A DNA stretch of 64,000 nt from Candidatus Nezhaarchaeota archaeon. Its GTDB lineage: Archaea; Thermoproteota; Methanomethylicia; Nezhaarchaeales; WYZ-LMO8. This document shows, piece by piece, positions 33,372-41,370 of this stretch. The position numbers and the translations under genes are program-made. Numbering within the stretch: position 1 is the first letter of the stretch; every line of letters begins with the position of its first letter. Below the pieces are notes generated by a model. The model was given only the letters and a program-made list of their open reading frames with translations. It was not told where the DNA came from and made no database searches. The DNA lies in the NCBI GenBank assembly GCA_030055465.1, contig JASFYF010000001.1, positions 634,447 through 698,446 on the forward strand, written 5' to 3'.

Positions 33372-33440
33372 GCTTTCCCGTAACTCATTTTTGATTAAGA
33401 CACTTTATTCCACGTTGGATCTCTCAAACCCATATTTACC

Positions 33441-33461
33441 TTCCAGTAGAAATGGAGGGGT
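33441..33461 (+). repeat. Dispersed repeat, copy C
   Basis: TTCCAGTAGAAATGGAGGGG plus T, 19/21 identical to copy A. It is flanked downstream by TTGATTAAGA (33471), which also occurs exactly 80 nt earlier (33391). Confidence 0.6.
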
Positions 33462-33633
33462 CTGAGCAGTTTGATTAAGAATACAGATATATCCATAAGC
33501 GATAAGGTAAGCTAGCTTCGAAGCCATACCTGAGGAGCGGCAACTTCCATCCACCACCAAAAGGTTACGCGGGATGTTCAGCCAGAAAAGTTTTTTGGAG
33601 GGATTGAACACTACTCTCCAACAGATGCCGCAA

Positions 33634-33711
33634 AGCGGGGTGGGGAAGTCAGGTCATCCCGCGGGGCTCATAACCCCGAGATCGGTGGTTCAAATCCACC
33701 CCCCGCTACCA
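33634..33711 (+). tRNA. Initiator tRNA-Met (CAT)
   Basis: Acceptor AGCGGGG/CCCCGCT has the A1-U72 pair of archaeal initiators; the anticodon stem CGGGG/CCCCG supplies the GGG/CCC signature and encloses CTCATAA (anticodon CAT). T arm GGTGG-TTCAAAT-CCACC; discriminator A, CCA encoded. No intron. Confidence 0.93.
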
Positions 33712-34183
33712 ACATTGCTTTCTTAGCACCGTTCAACTACTGGAAACCTCCTGTTCATGATTACAGGATTCCTCGTGGATTCCGTAGGTTAAACAGGTTA
33801 AGCTCCAAGTCATTGGATTGGGCTTCTTCGAGTATATAGGATCCGTTGGCATTTTTACGGGTTTGTGGGTTCTGAGTTGGAAAGGCTTGTATGAGGAGAC
33901 TTCCTAAGCTTTAGTGTAGTTCTTACTACATTGAGATGCATGCTTCTCCTTCTATTTTTATCCACGGGAGCTAGTTCCAATAATTCTTATCTCCAAACAG
34001 GTGAGGAACCTTTGAAACTACACAAGTTTTTTAATGCTTTTTCACGTGTAGAGAGAATGTGAAAACGTTGCATCATCACCGCTTTCAACACCGTTTCTTT
34101 CACTAAGCCCTGCCAAGTCTCACAAGATTCGGTACTTGGTAATTTTGCGTCTCGACTCGGAGATGAGGATGTTTGTTAATCTT
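33712..34183. other. Gene-free, AT-rich stretch
   Basis: No ORF over 60 codons with a start signal, no tRNA and no clear repeat. It continues the low-density region that begins near 32053. Confidence 0.4.
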
Positions 34184-34417
34184 CTAAGAGATCAACGTGA
34201 TTTTCGTTGGGATTTTTAAATTTTCAGGTTGCAACCTGAAAGCATCGCCCCTTAAGTTTGGGGGAATCAACTTGGAGGAAATGGCACATAATATACAAGC
34301 CAATTGATCATGCAGCTTTAATGAACATTTAGTCTCAACTAGGACAGGATAAGCATTATGCAAACGTTTACGTGAGATATCATCCATTGTGCTAGTAGGA
34401 CTATTTGGTTTAGACAT
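34184..34417 (-). CDS. Small protein of unknown function with an ideal ribosome-binding site
   Basis: A 77-aa frame with no recognised family, including a Cys pair in LACILCAISS. The reason for calling it is the perfect GGAGGTGA 6 nt before the ATG (minus strand), stronger than most genes here. The C-terminal third looks less protein-like, so the gene could be truncated or decayed. Confidence 0.4.
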   Translation of the reverse strand: MSKPNSPTSTMDDISRKRLHNAYPVLVETKCSLKLHDQLACILCAISSKLIPPNLRGDAFRLQPENLKIPTKITLIS

Positions 34418-34572
34418 TTTTCCTCACCTCCTTACGAAAAATTAAAAACATGGTGAAAGAGGAATCAACCCAATATTAAATGGTCATGTGCTGCTTGTTA
34501 GATGTGTCTAGGAGAGAACATAAGGGCTACACCATCAATCTGGAAGCCCCGCTTATTGGGCGAAAATAGACA

Positions 34573-35982
34573 TCACTGTTTAATATTCAGAGGACCAGCC
34601 GGTTGCAACTCGCGCTTTATTACCGCCTTTGTCCATCCACCTTTCCCAACCCATATATAGGAAGCCGCACCGCCAATAAGCTCGGAGAGGGCTATGGTCA
34701 TCCACAGCCCCGCCGCGCCCATTCCTAAATTCATCGCTGCCAGCCACCCTAAGCCTATTCTAATAACCCAGAACCTCACCACGTTCACCACCGTTGGCAC
34801 CACGGTGTGCCCCGAACCTCTGCCTACAGACATCCCGAGGAAGGACAACATCATCAATGGTAAGATCCACGCTATGATCGACACAAGCCTTTCGGCCTCC
34901 AGCATCACAGCACCATCGCTTGCAAAGACTGAGATCAAGTGGTTTCTCCCAAGGTAAACAACGATAGAGCCTATGAAGACAAGGAGCATTATGGTGTGCG
35001 CAGCAGTCAAAGCCGTTTTGCGGGCACGTGATGAGTTTCCGGCCCCCAAATTTTGCCCGACCATTATACTTATGGACATGGTGAAGCCCCTAAGCACTGC
35101 GCTCGCCATGTCTAGAACTATGTATCCTATAGCAAACGCCGCGGCAACAACAACACCAAACATGTTGACCAGCGCTTGGTGGAAAATGAATGCAAACCCA
35201 TCGGATGCAGTCATTATGGTAATCGGTATCCCTATTTTCAGGCTAAGGAGAAGCCAATCCCTATCGATCTTACGTGTGAATCCGATTTTCACTTCAGGGT
35301 ACCTCGCCATTATGATGCGCAGCATAATCATTCCTGAAAGGAGCCTAGTGACGACAGTAGCTATGGCTGCCCCTCGAGCACCCATCGCTGGGATGGGGCC
35401 TAAACCTATAATGAACATTGGGTCGAGAGCCAGATTCATTAAGGCGCCGGCCCCCATAAGTGCCGCCGGCGTTCGCGTATCGCCGAATGACTGCATTATT
35501 GTAGCCAGCGACATGGCTACCCCAAAGGCCAGAAAGTCGAAAGCGATAACCTCCGCGTATCCCAAGGCCTCTTCGAGAATTTCACTTGGGACCATGATAA
35601 GGTAGGCGAATATATGATGCCTGAAGGCCTCATAAATCAAAAACAGGGCCGTCGATGTGGCGGTGCACAAAGTGAAAAGCTTTGACGAAACATCGCTGAC
35701 CTTATCGTATCTCTTAGCGCCAACGTACTGTGAGAGCATCGCCAAGTTAGCGTTGGTAATGCCCATAACTATTGAGACGAACGCTAGGAATATTGGCCAA
35801 TTCATCCTGGGAACGGCAAGGGCATATTGGCTATACCTACTCAGCCAGTAGGCGTCGGTAACATTGTATACAAGCATGATGACGTCTGTGAGCATAAGCG
35901 GCAACCCCAACCGAAGCATTGTTGGCAGAATGGGTCCTGAAACAATGGAATCCCTATACTTATCAATGCCTGAAGGACTCAT
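34573..35982 (-). CDS. MATE-family efflux transporter
   Basis: A 469-aa polytopic membrane protein with about 12 hydrophobic spans. MATE-like features are GPILPTMLRLGLPLMLTDVIMLVYNVTDAYWLSRY near TM1, ALGYAEVIAFDFLAFGVAMSL, GDTRTPAALMGAGALMNLALDPMFIIG (the conserved NxxLDP), and in the second half GMSVGRGSG. It would export drugs or metabolites using a Na+ or H+ gradient. I start at ATG 35982; the track adds 25 N-terminal residues from a TTG. A TATA-like TTTTTATG lies about 45 nt upstream. No regulator is adjacent. Confidence 0.9.
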   Translation of the reverse strand: MSPSGIDKYRDSIVSGPILPTMLRLGLPLMLTDVIMLVYNVTDAYWLSRYSQYALAVPRMNWPIFLAFVSIVMGITNANLAMLSQYVGAKRYDKVSDVSSKLFTLCTATSTALFLIYEAFRHHIFAYLIMVPSEILEEALGYAEVIAFDFLAFGVAMSLATIMQSFGDTRTPAALMGAGALMNLALDPMFIIGLGPIPAMGARGAAIATVVTRLLSGMIMLRIIMARYPEVKIGFTRKIDRDWLLLSLKIGIPITIMTASDGFAFIFHQALVNMFGVVVAAAFAIGYIVLDMASAVLRGFTMSISIMVGQNLGAGNSSRARKTALTAAHTIMLLVFIGSIVVYLGRNHLISVFASDGAVMLEAERLVSIIAWILPLMMLSFLGMSVGRGSGHTVVPTVVNVVRFWVIRIGLGWLAAMNLGMGAAGLWMTIALSELIGGAASYIWVGKGGWTKAVIKRELQPAGPLNIKQ

Positions 35983-36169
35983 CCTCAAGTCGCCGCCTAT
36001 AAAGGCAATGCAAAGGAACACGCATAAAAATGAATGGCCAAAACTCAAAAACCTCAACTGGGTTGTGAGGGCTGGCCAACTTTAGCTTCAGCGATGTGAG
36101 ATCGCATACCACTGTGGAGTTGAGTTGCCGGCATGAATCGATAAGCTGATATTTTGAAAGGGAAACATA

Positions 36170-36760
36170 GTGTTTGTGTTGGCGCGTAGGGAGAAAGCGA
36201 GGCTACGCCACCTCTACGACGTTACGGCATCGTTCTACGGGCCTCTCTACGGCCCCGAGCAGCTTAGGAAATTCCGGGCAATATCAAGACTTACTTTGCT
36301 AAAATACCTTAAACCTGAAACAATTTTGGACGCGGGCTGCGGTGCAGGCGTGGTGACGCGTAGGCTTTGCAAGAGGAGGAACAGCCTCATTGTCGGCATC
36401 GATTTTTCTGAGGGCATGCTCAGAGAAGCCCATAAAAGGATTGGCGGAAAGCGAAACGTGGATTTGGTGCTTGGAGATGTCGAAAACCTGCCTTTCAGGC
36501 CGAGAGCATTTGACTTAATAGTAAGCCTGACTGTCCTGCAGAATTGCCCTCGACCCTTAAAAACTTTAAAGCTCCTCCTACACGCGCTGAGCGCAAGGGG
36601 AATCTTGGTCTTAAGCTATCTCAAAAGGGCAGCAAACACGTTGTTCCTCAAAGATCTTTTTGGGGAGAGAATAATCGAGTACCTAGACGCGACGGATAAC
36701 ATACTCATCGTGGACAGCGAGGGGCGAAGCGTTTTTAGCGGTGCGCTACCGAAGCGTTAA
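36170..36760 (+). CDS. Class I SAM-dependent methyltransferase
   Basis: A 196-aa methyltransferase. Motif I is ETILDAGCGAGVVTRRLC, the acidic-loop motif is IVGIDFSEGMLREA, then VDLVLGDVENLPFRPRAFDLIVSLTVLQNC (motif II/post II). It resembles small-molecule methyltransferases of the UbiE/type 11 group. GTG start. It overlaps the DUF504 gene by 20 nt. The substrate is unknown. Confidence 0.85.
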   Translation: MFVLARREKARLRHLYDVTASFYGPLYGPEQLRKFRAISRLTLLKYLKPETILDAGCGAGVVTRRLCKRRNSLIVGIDFSEGMLREAHKRIGGKRNVDLVLGDVENLPFRPRAFDLIVSLTVLQNCPRPLKTLKLLLHALSARGILVLSYLKRAANTLFLKDLFGERIIEYLDATDNILIVDSEGRSVFSGALPKR

Positions 36761-37025
36761 GTGGATGAAATCACATATAAGATCCACTTTGAACCAGATA
36801 ATATGGTATGACAGCTCCAACATCGCAGACTACGAAATCTTCTTTCTGCATAGGGGCGCACCATGTGATGTTAGGAGAATTTCCGCATCTGAGATCACCG
36901 GGGTTTTCAGGGGTTGCTTCAGCTTCAAGGATTCTGACGGAACCGAAAAAACCATCCCCTATCATAGGGTTTTACTTATAAAGAACAGAGTTAAGGGCGA
37001 GGTGCTATTTGAGAAGAGGCCTTAG
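36741..37025 (+). CDS. DUF504 (UPF0248) family protein
   Basis: A 94-aa conserved archaeal protein. The family elements LNQIIWYDS, YEIFFLHRGAPCDVRRISASEI, and the C-terminal KTIPYHRVLLIKN are present. In eukaryotes this domain is found in RNA-processing proteins and is predicted to act on nucleic acids. It overlaps the methyltransferase gene by 20 nt; the GTG used by the track could be replaced by ATG at codon 9. Confidence 0.75.
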   Translation: MRYRSVKWMKSHIRSTLNQIIWYDSSNIADYEIFFLHRGAPCDVRRISASEITGVFRGCFSFKDSDGTEKTIPYHRVLLIKNRVKGEVLFEKRP

Positions 37026-37075
37026 CTGCCGTGCGCTTAACGGTAAGCCTGAAAGTATGTCTCAAAATTTCTAGT

Positions 37076-38248
37076 TCACGATCCTTTGAGTATAACAACA
37101 TAGAAAAAGCCTGGAGTACCGTGGATGTGAGGGTGGAACCTCACCGCCTTATCCGCGTGCTGGGAGAACCTCCGCAAACCTTCATCTCCAGCGGGTCTCG
37201 GCACATCTAGGGGATACGCATTATGGACTTTAGCGGCGTACTCTATTATTTCCTCGCACTCTTCAATGCACATGGTGCACACGGAGTAGAGGAGCCTACC
37301 ACCTCTCTTAAGCAAGTTTAAGCCTGCGGTGACGAACTGCTTCTGGTAATTGCTTAGATCCCTAGCCTTCTCGTCTGTCAAGTCATCGTATAACTTAGGT
37401 CTCACTCCTAAGGCTGAGCAGGGTGGATCAACCATTACTGCGTCCACTTTGCCTCTTAAATCGCTTAGCTCCCTATCTGCATATCTAGAGTCGAGGCACA
37501 TGGTTCTAGCGTTTTTCACCCCCAACCGCTTTATGTTCTCGTTTAGCCTCTCAACCTTAACCGGTGAGCGATCTATGCCTATTACTAAGCCCTTATTGCC
37601 CATGAGCTGGCTAGCGTAGGTCAACTTGCCGCCAGGCGCAGCGTTGAGATCAACCACCACCTCACCCTCTTTCGGGTCTAAAGCCCTCACGGCCAGAACC
37701 GACGGTAAGGATTGAGGGTATATGAGGCCAGAGGCATAGATGGCGAGGCTTCTCAGCGGGGGAAGCTTGTAGATGGAGCTGAGATTTTTTACTGCTAATC
37801 CCTTGTTGAGGAAGGGTAGATCACGAGAGCTTATAAGCGACCTTCCCATCGCCACAGGCCTTCCCCTAGGGTCTAAGACATTGACGAGGTCGCCCTCCCT
37901 GACTCTATCTATGTTTTTTATCCCAGGAACGTAGACGTCGGCGCCGACCATGACTGATTCTGCAGTAAACTTGTCTACGACAACCTTTTTCGGGGTCTCT
38001 GGGATTTCGAAGGGTCCTAAGGGTCTAACCAACAAAACGTCGTCTACGAGATCTGTGAATTTAACTTCGAAGCCCAGATTCTCAAAGTAGCGCTCTACGC
38101 CGTCTACGTCGCCCCTCAGTTTGTTGACTCGCACCGCATACCACGAACCTGGCGAGGATAGCGATTCTATAACGTCCTGCAGGGAATCTCCATACACTCG
38201 GGCGAGTCGGCTTAAGGCAGTAGGCGATGCTTCGTATCCCGGAATCAT
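37076..38248 (-). CDS. NOL1/NOP2/Sun-family RNA m5C methyltransferase with PUA domain
   Basis: A 390-aa RNA cytosine-5 methyltransferase. The N-terminal half includes a PUA-like insert (about 90-165, VGADVYVPGIKNIDRVREGDLVNV). The Rossmann domain has VVVDLNAAPGGKLTYASQLM, VIGIDRSPVKVERL, the motif IV VDPPCSALG and motif VI LLYSVCTM with the catalytic Cys. The PUA arrangement resembles NSUN6-type enzymes, so a tRNA substrate is possible. It overlaps nob1 by 4 nt (ATGA). Confidence 0.88.
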   Translation of the reverse strand: MIPGYEASPTALSRLARVYGDSLQDVIESLSSPGSWYAVRVNKLRGDVDGVERYFENLGFEVKFTDLVDDVLLVRPLGPFEIPETPKKVVVDKFTAESVMVGADVYVPGIKNIDRVREGDLVNVLDPRGRPVAMGRSLISSRDLPFLNKGLAVKNLSSIYKLPPLRSLAIYASGLIYPQSLPSVLAVRALDPKEGEVVVDLNAAPGGKLTYASQLMGNKGLVIGIDRSPVKVERLNENIKRLGVKNARTMCLDSRYADRELSDLRGKVDAVMVDPPCSALGVRPKLYDDLTDEKARDLSNYQKQFVTAGLNLLKRGGRLLYSVCTMCIEECEEIIEYAAKVHNAYPLDVPRPAGDEGLRRFSQHADKAVRFHPHIHGTPGFFYVVILKGS

Positions 38249-38790
38249 AACTCCTCGTACCTTGCAGGCTTTCTTTTAACTTCATGGCCGCAAATCGGGC
38301 ACCTTTTCAAATACTCATTGTAAGTGCTGTTGCATGCGTTACAGTAATAATGCCACTTAATGCGCCTCCTTATAGAGGTAACCTTCAGGCCCTTGTATCT
38401 GATCCCGATGTGGGATGCTAAGTTCTGGATTGTGTAGTCGTCGGTTAACAAGAGGGGGTTCAACCCGTGGCGTTTTAGCCTGAGAGCCAAAGCCAATAGA
38501 GCCACGTCAGTCTTCGATAACGATGATAGGTCGCCCGTCTTCTTCGCTGCGCTCACTAGCGCTCCCAGATCCTCGGTGGAAGGCTCCACAACGCTTAGTG
38601 CGCCCGCATCTTGAAGTATATCTATGCATATCTTGTGCCTCATGGTCTTCACCTCGTCTATAACCTCCGGAACCGTGTAACATTGATGATTTCGAAGGAA
38701 CTCTATAGAATTATCAACTAGAAATGCGGAGGTATCAATAACCAATGTTTCCCCATCACTGGTTTTCCCGTTAAGCCTCTTTTCCTCCAC
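38245..38790 (-). CDS. nob1: rRNA endonuclease Nob1
   Basis: PIN-domain nuclease that cuts the 3' end of pre-16S rRNA. The PIN acidic residues are in LVIDTSAFLV, VPEVIDEV, SKTDVALLALALRL and LLTDDYTIQNLA. A C-terminal zinc ribbon YYCNACNSTYNE...CPICGHEV distinguishes Nob1 from other PIN proteins. The GTG at 38790 is used; a TTG 15 codons later (before VIDTSAFL) is possible. It overlaps NAD kinase by 20 nt and the NSUN gene by 4 nt. Confidence 0.92.
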   Translation of the reverse strand: MEEKRLNGKTSDGETLVIDTSAFLVDNSIEFLRNHQCYTVPEVIDEVKTMRHKICIDILQDAGALSVVEPSTEDLGALVSAAKKTGDLSSLSKTDVALLALALRLKRHGLNPLLLTDDYTIQNLASHIGIRYKGLKVTSIRRRIKWHYYCNACNSTYNEYLKRCPICGHEVKRKPARYEEL

Positions 38791-39640
38791 GAATACGGAC
38801 GTCGTAGAACTTCCTATAAAACTCGCTCCTGAGGTCTTTTATCCTCATGAATTCCACGTACATCGATGAGCTCGCTATTTCTATGGTGCTTTTCGCCTTC
38901 ACGAGCTCCGTGAAGGTTCCATCAGAGTACACAGCCGCCCCCCTCCTCTCATCCTTCGGAAACGAAACTTGGATCACGCTGTTCTGAGGAAGCACAAGAG
39001 GCCTTACACCCAGCTTTAAGGGGTTCAGCACCGTCACAACGATGCATTGAACGAGTGGATCGACGAGCGGCCCCCCTGCTGAAACCACGTAAGCCGATGA
39101 GCCGACGGTTGTGGACACCAAGGCGCCGTCGGCTTTACCGCTAAACACGCCAACTCCATCGGATTTGAGCGTGAAGCCCACAACTTTAGCCAGCTTAGAG
39201 GTGAAGATTAACACATCGTTAAGAGCCTGACCCCTCTCGACGCCATCAATCTTAACCGAGAGCAGGTTAGCCCTTTGCAGATAGTAGTCGCCGGCCAACA
39301 CCTTATCTAAAAATTTAGGAACCTCGTTAACTTCAACCTCGCAAAGGAAACCCATAAAGCCCATGTTTATCCCAAGTATTTTGAGGGGGGGCTTCAACCT
39401 CTTCACGGTCCATAATATCGTCCCATCGCCGCCTACGGTTATTATGAAATCGGCTTTCTTCAGGGCGTCCAGGGTGGACGAAGCCCCTCTAACCTCTGGA
39501 TTTCTGCAGAGCCCTGCCACAGCCTCATCGACTAGTACTTTAACGCCCCTATTCGTTAATCGGAGGAATATATCCTCAACTAACCTTAGAGCATCCTTCA
39601 AGTCCTTTCTAGCTACTATTCCTACGCATTGAACGCTTAA
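38771..39640 (-). CDS. nadK: NAD kinase; unusual 5' end
   Basis: Phosphorylates NAD to NADP. The core motifs are FIITVGGDGTILWTVKRL (GGDG), ILGINMGFMGFL, LNDVLIF, and VSTTVGSSAYVVSAGGPLVDP. The track starts at TTG 39601, which cuts off the conserved first strand. The frame is open upstream and reads LSVQCVGIVARKD-LKDALRL, clearly NAD-kinase-like, but contains no ATG, GTG or TTG. AGGTGA lies 6 nt before a TTA at 39640, which I use. An ATG out of frame at 39647 would need a single-base shift. Either a TTA start or a sequence error explains this. Confidence 0.85.
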   Translation of the reverse strand, partial: LSVQCVGIVARKDLKDALRLVEDIFLRLTNRGVKVLVDEAVAGLCRNPEVRGASSTLDALKKADFIITVGGDGTILWTVKRLKPPLKILGINMGFMGFLCEVEVNEVPKFLDKVLAGDYYLQRANLLSVKIDGVERGQALNDVLIFTSKLAKVVGFTLKSDGVGVFSGKADGALVSTTVGSSAYVVSAGGPLVDPLVQCIVVTVLNPLKLGVRPLVLPQNSVIQVSFPKDERRGAAVYSDGTFTELVKAKSTIEIASSSMYVEFMRIKDLRSEFYRKFYDVRIRGGKEA

Positions 39641-39677
39641 CTTTCATCACCTGACGCCGTCGAGGTTCAGGGAGCAC

Positions 39678-40076
39678 CTACCTTGTCCGCACTATCTTCC
39701 TCCTTCCGAGGATCTCCCAAACCTCTACCTCTGTTCCCACTGAGAGCTTGTCAGCTATCTGAGGGTCTATGGTATCCTTGGACACCTCATACGACTCGTA
39801 GCTCGATAAATCCATTATCTGGATTGAAGAAGGCATAATCGATATTACTTGAGCAACCTTTTTGTCGACCACAGGTACATCGACTTTTTGGTCTACAGGT
39901 ACAACTATGCTCCTCTTAACGCCATCAAATATCCCCATGGCGGTTATGCGCACCTTGGCTGACCCGTGCTTTCCGGGTTTCGATTTTTCAGCCTCAACTA
40001 TCCTGCATGGCTCACCGTCGATTACGACATAGGACCCCTCTTTGAGGGAACCTGCATCTACCGGTCTCTTCGACAT
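39678..40076 (-). CDS. eif5a: Translation factor aIF5A
   Basis: Hypusinated elongation factor that helps ribosomes through difficult peptide bonds. MSKRPVDAGSLKEGSYVVIDGEPCRIV precedes the loop SKPGKHGSAKVRI, where the second Lys is the hypusine site; the C-terminal OB fold follows. The track extends upstream to 40193, but GGAGG lies 7 nt before the ATG at 40076 and the family normally starts there. 132 aa is standard. Deoxyhypusine synthase is not in the window. Confidence 0.96.
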   Translation of the reverse strand: MSKRPVDAGSLKEGSYVVIDGEPCRIVEAEKSKPGKHGSAKVRITAMGIFDGVKRSIVVPVDQKVDVPVVDKKVAQVISIMPSSIQIMDLSSYESYEVSKDTIDPQIADKLSVGTEVEVWEILGRRKIVRTR

Positions 40077-40208
40077 CTTGTAGCCTCCCTCAGCTGGGCA
40101 GAGAAGGTACTCTCTATTCATTTTTAAATTTTTACCAAGCAACGTCGTAGCTGTACAGTAGCCCCCTTCTCTATTGCTAGGAATTAGGCACATGTATGGA
40201 AGAAAACC

Positions 40209-40814
40209 TTAATAGGCACCGTCGGACGAACCTACGGTCCCTTCGTAACCATTGCTGTACTTGTTTAACAGGTACTTCACCATCTTTTCAAAAGCCCTCC
40301 TTCTATGCGATATCTTGTTCTTGAAGCTGGGATGCAGCTGCGCGTAGGTCAACCCTCCCAGACCATTAGGCTCGAATATAGGATCAAACCCCCATGAGGC
40401 CCCCTTAGCTTTGTACGCTATTTTCCCTTTCACTTCACCTATGAATACGAGCCTCCTCCTCCCGTCGTGAAATACGGCTGCCGACTTGAACGTGGCCCTC
40501 CTGTTCCTCACGTTCCTCATGATCTTTAGTATTCCATCGCAGCCTATGGTCTTAAAAACATAGGAGGAGTAGGGGCCTGGGAAACCGTTCAGCGAGTCTA
40601 TAAATAAGCCGGCGTCTTCCACTATGACTGGCCTTCTTAGCTTCCTATAGGCCTCTTTAGCCCTGAACATGGCTACTTCGCTTAAATCTTCGGCTTGGAT
40701 TTCTGGGACGCTCAAGAGTGCTACCTCCACTTTCACGCCCAGCTCCTCTAGGATTGAGGTGCTTTCGCTCACCTTGTGAGGGTTGTTGCTCACGTAGAAT
40801 GTGTTGAGCTTCAT
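40209..40814 (-). CDS. rdgB: XTP/dITP pyrophosphatase (HAM1/RdgB)
   Basis: Removes non-standard purine nucleotides (ITP, XTP). Signature segments are FYVSNNPHKVSESTSIL, VIVEDAGLFIDSLNGFPGPYSSY, GEVKGKIAYKAKGASWGFDPIFEP and KNKISHRRRAFEKM. 201 aa is normal. It has its own promoter region and is divergent from rps15. Confidence 0.95.
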   Translation of the reverse strand: MKLNTFYVSNNPHKVSESTSILEELGVKVEVALLSVPEIQAEDLSEVAMFRAKEAYRKLRRPVIVEDAGLFIDSLNGFPGPYSSYVFKTIGCDGILKIMRNVRNRRATFKSAAVFHDGRRRLVFIGEVKGKIAYKAKGASWGFDPIFEPNGLGGLTYAQLHPSFKNKISHRRRAFEKMVKYLLNKYSNGYEGTVGSSDGAY

Positions 40815-40903
40815 ACTTTACAGACTACTGCGCGCAATATTTATGTGCATCCTTCATAGACTCTTCTTGCTTGAAGGGTAGCAGAAAGTAAGGTGGTAGC
40901 GCT

Positions 40904-41350
40904 ATGCGCAAAAGCAGGAAGAAGGGCTCTTCGCATTCCACACGACCCATAACAAGCGAAGTTGCCGCAAAGGTGAGGCTATCAGAAGAAGAGGTCGTAT
41001 CTCTAATAATCGATTACGCTAAAAAGGGGCACAAACCATCAATGATAGGCATGATACTGAGAGATCAGCACGGCATCGCCCTGACGAAGCCATTAATAGG
41101 CAAGAAAATCACGGAGCTGCTTTCAGAAAAGGGGTTAGCTCCCTCCACACCTGAAGACCTTCTCAACTTGATAAAGAAAGCCACGAGGATCAGGCGACAC
41201 CTCGAGGAACATCCAAAGGACTTCTTCTCTCTAAGAGGACTTCAGCTGACGGAGTCCAAGATTCACAGGCTTGCGAAGTACTACAAGCGGAGGAGATTGC
41301 TGCCACCTGATTGGAGATATGAACCCTCTAAGATGAGCCTAGCATCCTGA
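40904..41350 (+). CDS. rps15: Ribosomal protein S15 (archaeal S13e/S15 type)
   Basis: A 148-aa small-subunit protein binding 16S rRNA. The archaeal N-terminal domain (PSMIGMILRDQHGIALTKPLIGKKI) precedes the universal S15 core (LNLIKKATRIRRHLEEHPKDFFSLRGLQLTESKIHRLAKYYKRRRLLP). It leads the conserved archaeal cluster S15 / RecJ-like / Pcc1-like / S3Ae. Confidence 0.96.
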   Translation: MRKSRKKGSSHSTRPITSEVAAKVRLSEEEVVSLIIDYAKKGHKPSMIGMILRDQHGIALTKPLIGKKITELLSEKGLAPSTPEDLLNLIKKATRIRRHLEEHPKDFFSLRGLQLTESKIHRLAKYYKRRRLLPPDWRYEPSKMSLAS

Positions 41351-41370
41351 TTCTCAAAGCTGAGTATTGT

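Noticed and set aside
33088-33461. CRISPR array
   Set aside because: Copies are few, unequal in length and irregularly spaced (195 and about 155 nt).
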